A DNA stretch of 38,414 nt from Hyphomicrobiales bacterium (GTDB taxonomy: Bacteria; Pseudomonadota; Alphaproteobacteria; Rhizobiales; Rhizobiaceae), in NCBI GenBank assembly GCA_900472925.1, contig UCJU01000046.1, positions 1 through 38,414 of the forward strand, read 5' to 3'. The translations under genes were made by a program, and so were the position numbers. Numbering within the stretch: the first letter of the stretch is position 1; every line of letters starts with the position of its first letter. A model generated the notes under the pieces. That model worked only from the letters and a program-made list of their open reading frames with translations, did not search any database and was not told where the DNA came from. Shown here one piece after another: positions 26,297 through 33,825 of this stretch.

Positions 26297-28228
26297 TTGC
26301 GCAAGGTATTGGCGGTCATCATATGCTGCTTCGTGCTGGCGACAGGCTACATTGCCTACGTCATCGCGCAGCGACAAACCGCGCTGCAGAAGTTTGCCAG
26401 ATACAATGATTCCTGGGCGGTCAGTCAGACCGTGTCGGAATATCTGCGCCTTCAGAACAATCTTTATGGCTTCCTCGTAGACCCCGCCAATGTCACGCAT
26501 GACGACCTGCGTTTGCGTATGGATTTGATGCTGGGCAGGCTCGAGCTTTTGCAACAGGGAAACCTGGGCGCCTTCATTGGTGGACGGCCCGAGTGGCGAA
26601 GCCTCGTTACCCAGCTGAACGCGGTCTTGTCCGATCTCGACAAGCGGATCGATACGTTGCAACCCTCTGAAGTCAGACCGATTGTCGAGGCGATGAAAGC
26701 GCTGGACGGACCGTTGACGACGCTTGCCTCCTCATCCGTCGCCTATGATGTCGAGGTCGTGGACAATGCCCACTCCGAAGTCCGTCAGCTTCACACGATA
26801 TTTTCCGCGCTTGCGGGTGGTTTGATCGTCTGCGGTGTCGCGCTCATCCTGCTTTTGAACCGGCATAACAATTTGCTGGACCGCGCCCACAAGGATATGC
26901 GCGGACTGACGGATGAGCTGCAGGCGGCAACCTTGGAGTTGAAAGACAACAACGCCCGCCTGGAGCACGATGCCTATCACGACGCCCTGACAGAACTGCC
27001 CAACCGTGCGCTGTTCAGGCGGGAGCTGAACGAGCGCCTCGCATCTGCCGATGCCGGGACGTCGATCATCCTGCTGCTAGATCTGGATGGTTTCAAGGAC
27101 ATCAACGACACGCTCGGCCATGATGTCGGCGATGCGCTGTTGCAGGCCGTTGCGACGCGTCTGTCTTCCATTCTGGAAGATGCGGACATGGTGTGCCGGC
27201 TGGGCGGCGACGAGTTTGCCTTCATTACCAATGCGCGGGATGAGGATGAGGCCATTGTCTTTGCGGATGCGTTGATTTCACAGATCAGCCATCCCTACAA
27301 TATCGGCGATATGGAAATCAAAATCGGCACCTGCGTGGGCATCGCCGTATCCAGTGACGTTACCAATGCCGACGAGCTGTTCAAGCGCGCAGACCTTGCG
27401 CTCTACGAATCCAAGCGTCTTGGTCCGGGCAGCGTCAGCGTGTTCCAGGATCACATGCAGCAGCAATTGACGGAGAAAAGATCGTTCGAGGCGGACCTGC
27501 AGACAGCGGTTCAGAACAACGAGATGGAGGTCTATTATCAGCCGCAGATGTTGACGAAGACCCGCGAAATCTGCGGGTTCGAGGCTCTGCTGCGCTGGAC
27601 GCATCCCGTGCGCGGCAGTGTTCCTCCTTCAGCGTTCATCCCCGTTGCAGAACGGACTGGGCTGATCCATTCGCTGGGCAAATGGGCAATGGACACCGCA
27701 TGTCAGGAAGCCAAGACCTGGAAGGGCGATCTCAAGATTGCGATCAATCTTTCCCCCGTCCAGTTCCACAGCACCGGCCTCATTCAAAACGTGGTCGATG
27801 CGCTCGACAAGAGCGGACTGGACCCCAGCAGGCTTGAGCTCGAGATCACTGAATCCGTGCTGCTCAACAAAAGCGATCAGACGATTGCCACGCTGGAAAA
27901 ACTGAAAGATGTGGGCATAAAAATCGCCATGGATGATTTTGGAACCGGCTATTCGTCGCTCGGTAATTTGCGCGGTGTGCCCTTCGACAAGATCAAGATC
28001 GATCAGTCGTTCCTGCGCGATGTCGCGACAGATACGGATGCGCTGGCCATTGTTGAATTCGTGGTCGGCATGGCCAGAAGCTTGAGAATGACGACGATTG
28101 CCGAGGGCATCGAAACGCAGGAGCAATTCGATTGTATGTCTCAGCTGGGCTGTGACCAGATGCAGGGATATCTGATCGGCCGACCGGGGCCAGCCGACAA
28201 GCTCGATGTCTTCAGGCGTATGAGCTGA
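26297..28228 (+). CDS. dcpA: Dual-function diguanylate cyclase/phosphodiesterase DcpA (GGDEF-EAL)
   Basis: DcpA both makes and degrades cyclic di-GMP, the signal for surface attachment and polysaccharide production. The 643-residue protein has membrane helix 1 (about 4-24), a helical periplasmic domain (25-168) that would meet PruR, membrane helix 2 (169-187), a linker, a GGDEF domain with intact GGDEF at 303-307, and an EAL domain with EALLRW at 429-434, the metal and catalytic stretches AINLSPVQF, LELEITES, IAMDDFGTGYSSL, KIDQSFLRD and TIAEGIETQEQ. The inhibitory RxxD site is altered to E294-D-A-D297. The start is TTG at 26297 with AAAGG overlapping the pruR stop region, so translation is coupled. 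Confidence 0.9.
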   Translation: MRKVLAVIICCFVLATGYIAYVIAQRQTALQKFARYNDSWAVSQTVSEYLRLQNNLYGFLVDPANVTHDDLRLRMDLMLGRLELLQQGNLGAFIGGRPEWRSLVTQLNAVLSDLDKRIDTLQPSEVRPIVEAMKALDGPLTTLASSSVAYDVEVVDNAHSEVRQLHTIFSALAGGLIVCGVALILLLNRHNNLLDRAHKDMRGLTDELQAATLELKDNNARLEHDAYHDALTELPNRALFRRELNERLASADAGTSIILLLDLDGFKDINDTLGHDVGDALLQAVATRLSSILEDADMVCRLGGDEFAFITNARDEDEAIVFADALISQISHPYNIGDMEIKIGTCVGIAVSSDVTNADELFKRADLALYESKRLGPGSVSVFQDHMQQQLTEKRSFEADLQTAVQNNEMEVYYQPQMLTKTREICGFEALLRWTHPVRGSVPPSAFIPVAERTGLIHSLGKWAMDTACQEAKTWKGDLKIAINLSPVQFHSTGLIQNVVDALDKSGLDPSRLELEITESVLLNKSDQTIATLEKLKDVGIKIAMDDFGTGYSSLGNLRGVPFDKIKIDQSFLRDVATDTDALAIVEFVVGMARSLRMTTIAEGIETQEQFDCMSQLGCDQMQGYLIGRPGPADKLDVFRRMS

Positions 28229-28308
28229 AATGTTTTATCGGCCTCCTGTACGGGGGGCGTGACTTGCAACGACGTTAATGCGTGGCTTTGCCACTGGGGG
28301 AATTTGGA

Positions 28309-29004
28309 ATGGAACGGCTTGATGTGCATGGGGTAAAGCTCGACCTGGCGCGGGACGAGGTTTCCCCTGTGATATGGGAAGCACTGGCAAACGGCAGCTA
28401 CGAGGCCAAGGAAGCCCGCAGTATTCTCAAAGCTATCAAGCCGGGCGACCGGGTTCTCGAACTCGGCTCCGGCATCGGCATCATTACTTCCATCATTGCA
28501 GGTATCGAGGATGTGATGGTCTGGGCGTTCGAGGCCAACCCCGGAACGGCGGCTCTGGCCGAGCGGGTCATCAAGAGCAACTGCGCCGGTAATGTTGTGT
28601 TTTCACAAGGGTTGCTGACGGCTCACGCGCCGCATGTTCATCCCTTCTATGTGCGCAAGGACCTGTGGATGTCATCCATGGATGAGAATCAGGGACCGTA
28701 CGAACACAGCATCGAAATTCCCTCGGAAAACATCGACGAGTTCATTGCCAAGCACCGCATCAATGCGTTGGTGATGGATATCGAGGGAGCCGAGCACGAT
28801 CTGTTGCAGAATGCGCAGCTTGCGGGCGTTGAGCGCATCTTCGTGGAACTCCACGATCACCTCTACAATCTGGCAGGCATACGCGATATCACCCATGCTC
28901 TAGCCCTGAAGGGCTATTCCTACGATCCGCGCGGTTCTCGCGGACCATGCGTCCTGTTTTCGAAGGATGACAGCAAGCGGGAATATGACCCCGACGTGGA
29001 CTGA
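28309..29004 (+). CDS. FkbM-family SAM-dependent methyltransferase
   Basis: The 231-residue protein has the SAM-binding motif VLELGSGIG at 49-57, the acidic ribose-binding residue in WAFEANP, and the FkbM hallmark VMDIEGAEHDLL (DIEGAE at 157-162). Members methylate hydroxyls of sugars or lipids in polysaccharides, glycopeptidolipids or antibiotics; the substrate here is unknown. ATG at 28309 has GGGGGA seven bases upstream; a GTG at 28282 has no such site. It follows dcpA by 80 bases in the same direction with no strong terminator between, so it may be co-transcribed. Its stop is only four bases from the stop of the convergent ABC gene. Confidence 0.88.
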   Translation: MERLDVHGVKLDLARDEVSPVIWEALANGSYEAKEARSILKAIKPGDRVLELGSGIGIITSIIAGIEDVMVWAFEANPGTAALAERVIKSNCAGNVVFSQGLLTAHAPHVHPFYVRKDLWMSSMDENQGPYEHSIEIPSENIDEFIAKHRINALVMDIEGAEHDLLQNAQLAGVERIFVELHDHLYNLAGIRDITHALALKGYSYDPRGSRGPCVLFSKDDSKREYDPDVD

Positions 29005-29008
29005 GTTT

Positions 29009-29773
29009 TCAGGCGTTCACGCCCTCATATTCCAGCGATGCCCCGATCAGTTCGCGCGCATAAGGATGTGTCGCGCCATTGCCAGCGATGGCGTTGCGGG
29101 CAAGAACTTCGGTGACTTCACCGCGTAGCATGACGGCAAACCGGTCACACATATGATCGACCACGGCCAGATCATGGGTGACCATGATATAGGTGAAGCC
29201 GCGTTCTTCCCGAAGGCGTTGGAGCAGGTTGAGGATTTCGGCCTGTACAGAAACATCCAGTGCCGAGGTTGGCTCATCGAGGAGCAGCAGCGATGGTTCG
29301 AGGATCAGGGCGCGGGCAATCGCCACGCGCTGGCGCTGGCCGCCGGAAAGCTGATGGGGAAAACGGTCGAGGAAGGAAACCGGCAGGCCGACGTCGATAA
29401 TCGCCTTGCGCATCCTGTCTTCCTTGTCACCAAGTTTATGAATGGTCAGCGGTTCGTTCAGCACGGTTCTGACGGACTGGCGTGGATGCAGCGATCCGTA
29501 GGGGTCCTGAAACACCATCTGCAACGTACGGCAGCGGTCGATCAGCGGTATGTCGCGCACGGATTTGCCGTCGATCAGCACATCGCCTTTCCAGAAGTCC
29601 GTGAGCAGGGAGATGCAGCGCAGTACGGTGGATTTGCCTGAGCCGGATTCGCCCACAAGGCCGAAACATTCACCGGATTGAACGGAAAAGGACACGGATG
29701 GCAAAACTTTCACAGCCGCAGGGCCATCTCCGAAGCTGATCGACAGGTCGCGAATTTCAACAGAAACTGACAT
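29009..29773 (-). CDS. Oligopeptide-type ABC importer ATPase (DppF-like), second system
   Basis: This 254-residue nucleotide-binding subunit has Walker A GESGSGKS at 41-48, VFQDPYGSLHPR with the Q-loop, signature LSGGQ at 142-146 and Walker B LLLLDE at 162-167. It is last gene of the importer at 29009-32519. Its ATG shares one base with the stop of the preceding ATPase (TGATG). The sequence differs clearly from the ATPase at 1496-2293, so the two importers are not recent copies. No terminator lies between it and the convergent methyltransferase gene, so the two mRNAs may overlap at their ends. Confidence 0.95.
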   Translation of the reverse strand: MSVSVEIRDLSISFGDGPAAVKVLPSVSFSVQSGECFGLVGESGSGKSTVLRCISLLTDFWKGDVLIDGKSVRDIPLIDRCRTLQMVFQDPYGSLHPRQSVRTVLNEPLTIHKLGDKEDRMRKAIIDVGLPVSFLDRFPHQLSGGQRQRVAIARALILEPSLLLLDEPTSALDVSVQAEILNLLQRLREERGFTYIMVTHDLAVVDHMCDRFAVMLRGEVTEVLARNAIAGNGATHPYARELIGASLEYEGVNA

Positions 29774-30609
29774 CAGGCATGTTCCTCAAGCCATTCCGGG
29801 CGACGATCCAGCACCGCCAGTGGCGCGCGGGTGCCCCCGATGCGGGGCTGAGCGGCCAGAAGGCCGCGTGTGTAAGGGTGTTGAGCGGCATCCAGATTGC
29901 CAGCCGACAGGGTTTCCACGACCTGGCCCGCATACATGATGAGAACGCGGTCGCAAAAATTGCGCACCAGATTGAGGTCGTGGCTGATCATGATGAGACC
30001 GATGCCGCGGTCGCGAACGAGGCCATCCAGAATGTTGAGTACCTGTAAGCGAACCGTGACATCGAGCGCCGATGTCGGCTCGTCGGCAATAACGAGATCG
30101 GGGTCGGCCAGCAGCATCATGGCAATCATCACGCGCTGGCCCATGCCACCGGAAATCTCGTGCGGATATTGCGCGTAGACGCGCTCGGGATCACGGATTT
30201 TGACGGCTTCCAGCATTGCAAGTGATTTGGTTTTCGCGACCGTCCTGGAGCAGTTGAAATGTCGCAGATAGGTTTCCGCCACCTGATCGCCGACGCACCT
30301 GATGGGATTGAGCGAAAACTTCGGGTCCTGAAGGATCATCGACATGCGTCTGCCGCGAACCTTCAACATTTCCTTTTCCGAAAGCGATAGAAGATCGAGT
30401 TCATCGAAACGCAGCGTGTCGGCCGTGATTGTTGCACCCGGTAGAAGCCGCAAAAGGGCGCGCCCTACGGTGGATTTGCCCGAGCCGCTTTCACCGACGA
30501 TGCCCAGCCGCTCTTTCCCGAGGGTAAAGGACACGCCACGCACGGCTTCGGTTGGTGAGCCGCCATAGCGGATGCGGAGATTTTTGACGTCCAGTATGGT
30601 CCGTTCCAT
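29773..30609 (-). CDS. Oligopeptide-type ABC importer ATPase (DppD-like), second system
   Basis: The 278-residue protein has Walker A GESGSGKS at 39-46, the Q-loop in ILQDPKFSLNPI, a variant signature ISGGM in HEISGGMGQRVMIAMM, Walker B LVIADEPTSALD, and a C-terminal AAQPRIGG element seen in DppD/OppD proteins. The GGM in place of GGQ is common in this subgroup. The gene starts three bases after the permease stop and ends coupled to the next ATPase. Confidence 0.95.
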   Translation of the reverse strand: MERTILDVKNLRIRYGGSPTEAVRGVSFTLGKERLGIVGESGSGKSTVGRALLRLLPGATITADTLRFDELDLLSLSEKEMLKVRGRRMSMILQDPKFSLNPIRCVGDQVAETYLRHFNCSRTVAKTKSLAMLEAVKIRDPERVYAQYPHEISGGMGQRVMIAMMLLADPDLVIADEPTSALDVTVRLQVLNILDGLVRDRGIGLIMISHDLNLVRNFCDRVLIMYAGQVVETLSAGNLDAAQHPYTRGLLAAQPRIGGTRAPLAVLDRRPEWLEEHA

Positions 30610-30612
30610 GGT

Positions 30613-31497
30613 CTATCTCCGGTTCATCTGCTTGGGATCGAGCGCATCGCGCAGGCCATCGCCCAGAAGATTGAAGGCGAGGCTGACGGTGAGGATCGAT
30701 ATGCCGGGGAAGGTCACCAGCCACCAATTGTCCAGCATGTAGCGACGACCGGTCGCGATCATGGCACCCCATTCCGGCAGGGGTGGCTGGGCGCCAAGGC
30801 CAAGAAAGCCGAGGCCAGCGGCGGTCAGGATGACGGTTGCCATGTTGAGCGTCAGGCGAATGAGCACCGAGGGCAGGCACATGGGCATGATCGATTTAAC
30901 GATGATGCGGACGGGTGAAGCGCCCTGAAGGCGGGCTGCCGCAATGTAATCGGCATTGCGGAAGGTCAGCGCTTCGGCGCGGGCAAGACGGGCAATTGGC
31001 GGCCATGAGGTCAGGGCTATGGCAATGATTGCGTTGTTGAGGCTGGGGCCGAGGGCTGCAACGAAAGCCAGCGACAGGATGAGGCTTGGGAAGGACAGAA
31101 AGATATCGGTGATGCGCATCATCACCGTATCGAACTTGCCGCCGAGATAGCCGGAGGCGGTGCCGATCACGAGGCCGATAGGCCCGACCACGATGGAGAC
31201 CAGAAAGATGATGGTGAGCGTGATGCGTGCACCGAAAACCAGGCGGCTGAAAATATCGCGACCCAGTTCGTCGGTGCCGAACAGGTGGCCATTGCCGGGC
31301 GCTTTGAGCACATTGGTCAGGTCCTGCATGTAAGGATCATGCGTGGCGATGAGCGGTGCAAAGACAGCCGCGAGCACGAGTATGCCAAGGACGGCCAGAC
31401 CAAAGGTGGAGGTGGGGCTGCGCAGAAGGAAAAGAACGATGTTCTTCATCGCATTGACGGAGGCTGGCAGCCTGATTTTTTCTGCATGCGCGGTCAT
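30613..31497 (-). CDS. ABC importer permease (DppC-like), second system
   Basis: The 294-residue permease has an N-terminal cytoplasmic stretch, a membrane segment at about 33-52 (TFGLAVLGILVLAAVFAPLI), the periplasmic HLFGTDELGRDIFSRL typical of DppC proteins, and a five-helix core with the EAA loop NADYIAAARLQGASPVRIIVKSI. ATG at 31497 is fixed by overlap with the stop of the upstream permease (TGATG); longer reading upstream would run through that gene. The C-terminus FNLLGDGLRDALDPKQ is also typical. Confidence 0.95.
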   Translation of the reverse strand: MTAHAEKIRLPASVNAMKNIVLFLLRSPTSTFGLAVLGILVLAAVFAPLIATHDPYMQDLTNVLKAPGNGHLFGTDELGRDIFSRLVFGARITLTIIFLVSIVVGPIGLVIGTASGYLGGKFDTVMMRITDIFLSFPSLILSLAFVAALGPSLNNAIIAIALTSWPPIARLARAEALTFRNADYIAAARLQGASPVRIIVKSIMPMCLPSVLIRLTLNMATVILTAAGLGFLGLGAQPPLPEWGAMIATGRRYMLDNWWLVTFPGISILTVSLAFNLLGDGLRDALDPKQMNRR

Positions 31498-32519
31498 CAG
31501 CGTGTCCTCGGATCGAAGAAGCGGTAAAGGATGTCGGACAGGAGATTGAGCCCGATAAAGATGACGCCGACGATGAGAACGCAGGTCATGACGGCATTCA
31601 TATCGCCGGTGATCAGGTTGTTCGTCAGATACTGGCCGAACCCCGGCCATGCGAACACGGTTTCGATCAACACCGCGCCTTCAAGCAGTGAACCATAGGC
31701 AAGGGCGACGATGGTAACGAGCTGGACCCGGATATTAGCGAAAGCGTGCCGCCAGATGGTCTGCTGGCTGGAGAGGCCTTTGACGCGCGCTGTCGTTACA
31801 TATTCCTGGCCGAGCTGGTCCAGCATGAAGCTTCGGGTCATGCGGGTGATATAGGCGGATGACGAATAGCCGAGCAGCGAGGCTGGAAGAATGAGATGGT
31901 TTACGGCGGACCAGAAGACATCCATATCGCCGGCGAGCAGACTGTCGATCAAGAGGAAGCCAGTGCGCTCATCCACCAACCCGATATAGAACTGATCCAT
32001 ACGTCCGCTGCCGCCGACGAGATCGAGCTTCGCGTAGAACACGATGAGCGCGATCATGCCTGTCCAGAAAATAGGCATGGAATGGCCGAACAGGCTGACG
32101 ACGCGCACGAGATGATCCGGCCAACGGTCCTTGTTGACGGCTGCAAACACGCCCATGGGGATGCCTAGTCCGGCGCCGATGAGGATTGCGAATGTCGCAA
32201 GCTCGATGGTGGCAGGCATGACGTGGAGAATGTCCTGAATGACCGGCTGGCCGGTGCGGATGGATGTGCCGAAATTGCCGGTGAGGACATCGCCGAGATA
32301 ATAGAAGAACTGCTGCCAGATCGGCTTGTCGAGACCCAGTGAGCGGAACACCTGTTCGTAGGTTTCGCGGGTAGCGTCCTCCCCGACGATAGCGCGGACA
32401 GGATCGGCGGGCATCAAACGCCCAATGAAGAAGGTCAACAAGAGGAGGCCGAGCAGCGTGATGGCAATGGTGCCGATCTGCCCCGCCACGCCAGCCAGGC
32501 GCGGGCTTCGTATGTGCAT
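31497..32519 (-). CDS. ABC importer permease (DppB-like), second system
   Basis: This 340-residue permease has a first membrane helix at about 16-34, the MPADPVRAIVGEDAT periplasmic start, the EAA loop QEYVTTARVKGLSSQQTIWRHA, and the conserved ending LLSDILYRFFDPR. It is the first gene of the operon and has a very good ribosome-binding site (GGGAGGAAAT before ATG at 32519). In most such operons a binding-protein gene comes first; here the next gene upstream is a regulator, so the binding protein must lie elsewhere or be shared. A dyad at 32559-32567 lies 40 bases upstream. Confidence 0.95.
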   Translation of the reverse strand: MHIRSPRLAGVAGQIGTIAITLLGLLLLTFFIGRLMPADPVRAIVGEDATRETYEQVFRSLGLDKPIWQQFFYYLGDVLTGNFGTSIRTGQPVIQDILHVMPATIELATFAILIGAGLGIPMGVFAAVNKDRWPDHLVRVVSLFGHSMPIFWTGMIALIVFYAKLDLVGGSGRMDQFYIGLVDERTGFLLIDSLLAGDMDVFWSAVNHLILPASLLGYSSSAYITRMTRSFMLDQLGQEYVTTARVKGLSSQQTIWRHAFANIRVQLVTIVALAYGSLLEGAVLIETVFAWPGFGQYLTNNLITGDMNAVMTCVLIVGVIFIGLNLLSDILYRFFDPRTR

Positions 32520-32558
32520 ATTTCCTCCCTGCGTCAGAATGTGGAAGCCAAAGCCTCA

Positions 32559-32567
32559 TGTCTGACA
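32559..32567. promoter_or_regulatory. Candidate GntR operator upstream of second ABC operon
   Basis: TGTCTGACA is a perfect dyad around a central base and fits the TNGTNNNACNA pattern of FadR-type regulators. It lies 40 bases before the permease start. A copy matching eight of nine bases stands before the adjacent gntR gene, supporting a common regulator. Confidence 0.55.
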
Positions 32568-32761
32568 ACTTTTCAAAAATCTGTCACACGTTGTCGTATC
32601 TGTCAAGCGAGTGGCTTGAAGCTGCGATACAGGTTGGCGGAGTGAAAGGTGGCGCGGGTCTATGCGGCGGCGGGCAACCAGACGAGGATGCATTGCTACC
32701 CATCTGATTCGCGCAGCAGGCGTTGTTGATTTCAGGTTGATTGAAGGGTGCGATGCCGGTG

Positions 32762-33496
32762 TTATTCGGCGCTTGCGGTTCTGGAGCGTAGCAAAACTTT
32801 ATAGCGTTCCAGGCTGCCCCGCAGGTGAGCGCGCATCTGCTCGCGCGCACCTTCAGCATCACCTTCGATGATGGCGTCCACGATACGCCCGTGTTCTTCC
32901 TGAAGATGCAGGTTATAATCCCTGGGGCGCGCGCCGGGTTCCGCGCCCTGCAACTCCCCACGAGGGATGATGCCGGAGCGAATAAGCCGCAAAAACTCCG
33001 GAAAGCGCCGGTTCTGCGTGGCTTCGGCGATTTTGAAATGCAGGTCGAAATCCGCATCTCGGGTGGATTTACCTTCCGCAAGGCATGCGCCAATCAGCTT
33101 GTGAGCGTCGAGGATTGCCTCGATCTGTGTCGCAGAGCGACGCGATGCTGCAAGCCCTGCCGACTCCACCTCGAATACGGTCCTTAGTTCCAGAAGCTCG
33201 ATCACCGAGGATATGCGCTCCGTGGTCAAGTCCTTGAAAGGCTCGTCCTTTTCATGCTGGACCTGAAGTGCAAAAACGCCTGCGCCCTTGCGGGCTTCAA
33301 CCAGCCCGTCTGCTCTCAGGATTGCGATGGCTTCACGGACAACGGTCCGGCTGACGGAATATTCGCGAGTCAGGGCGCTTTCGCTCGGCAGCCTGTCGCC
33401 GGGACGAAAAACACCTCCGACCAGATCGCGCCGCAAGGCGGTGCTGATCTTGGTGGCGAGTGAAGTTCCGCGCTCTGGCGTCTGTACGGCGTCCAT
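32762..33496 (-). CDS. FadR-subfamily GntR transcriptional regulator
   Basis: The 244-residue protein has a winged helix at about 14-76 (RPGDRLPSESALTREYSVSRTVVREAIAILRADGLVEARKGAGVF segment by segment) and an FCD ligand domain at about 95-225. The FCD metal site is readable as D149-x3-H153, H202 and H224. Such proteins usually bind an organic acid or amino-acid-like ligand and repress neighbouring uptake or catabolic genes. It lies 242 bases upstream of the second ABC operon in the same direction; similar dyads before both suggest it controls both. ATG is at 33496; its ribosome-binding site is weak. Confidence 0.92.
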   Translation of the reverse strand: MDAVQTPERGTSLATKISTALRRDLVGGVFRPGDRLPSESALTREYSVSRTVVREAIAILRADGLVEARKGAGVFALQVQHEKDEPFKDLTTERISSVIELLELRTVFEVESAGLAASRRSATQIEAILDAHKLIGACLAEGKSTRDADFDLHFKIAEATQNRRFPEFLRLIRSGIIPRGELQGAEPGARPRDYNLHLQEEHGRIVDAIIEGDAEGAREQMRAHLRGSLERYKVLLRSRTASAE

Positions 33497-33519
33497 GTGT
33501 GCCCCATCTGGCTGTTACT

Positions 33520-33528
33520 TGTCTGGCA
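33520..33528. promoter_or_regulatory. Candidate GntR autoregulatory operator
   Basis: TGTCTGGCA differs by one base from the TGTCTGACA dyad before the second ABC operon and is 24 bases upstream of the gntR start. It is a plausible autoregulatory site. Confidence 0.45.
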
Positions 33529-33765
33529 TGTTAACAACTTGCTGCTGCAATGCAAGTTTTCATCGCGCGTACCCATGCTGCGCCGCACATCAAATCCGCT
33601 TTGTCTATCTCAATTGATACCGACATGCTCTCAGGGTTTACAACGCGGGCGGGTGAGGGCTACCCTTGCTGTGCGCTCCACAACGACCGCCTCCGTTGAT
33701 TTTCCGATTGATTTCGCAATGACGCAGGCTTGTGCAGATGTCGCTAACTCTACCTTAAGATGAGA

Positions 33766-33790
33766 TTATCGGTGCTTTCTGTGCCGATAA
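33766..33790. repeat. Inverted repeat upstream of type I secretion operon
   Basis: TTATCGG and CCGATAA form a perfect 7-bp dyad with an 11-base spacer, 35 bases before the start of the ABC gene. It could be an operator or a leader hairpin. Confidence 0.4.
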
Positions 33791-33825
33791 CGGGAATTCC
33801 TTGCTTCAGCATGTGGAATTGAAAT

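Larger units (their letters stand above)
33497..33825. other. Divergent intergenic region, gntR and type I secretion genes
   Basis: This 329-base gap carries the promoters of gntR (left) and the type I secretion operon (right). It includes the gntR-proximal dyad and an inverted repeat at 33766-33790. No gene, small RNA or further repeat is convincing. Confidence 0.5.

Noticed and set aside
32584..33093. Minus-strand frame of 169 codons overlapping gntR
   Set aside because: It is a shifted reading of the regulator gene; the GntR frame has a full winged-helix and FCD domain.
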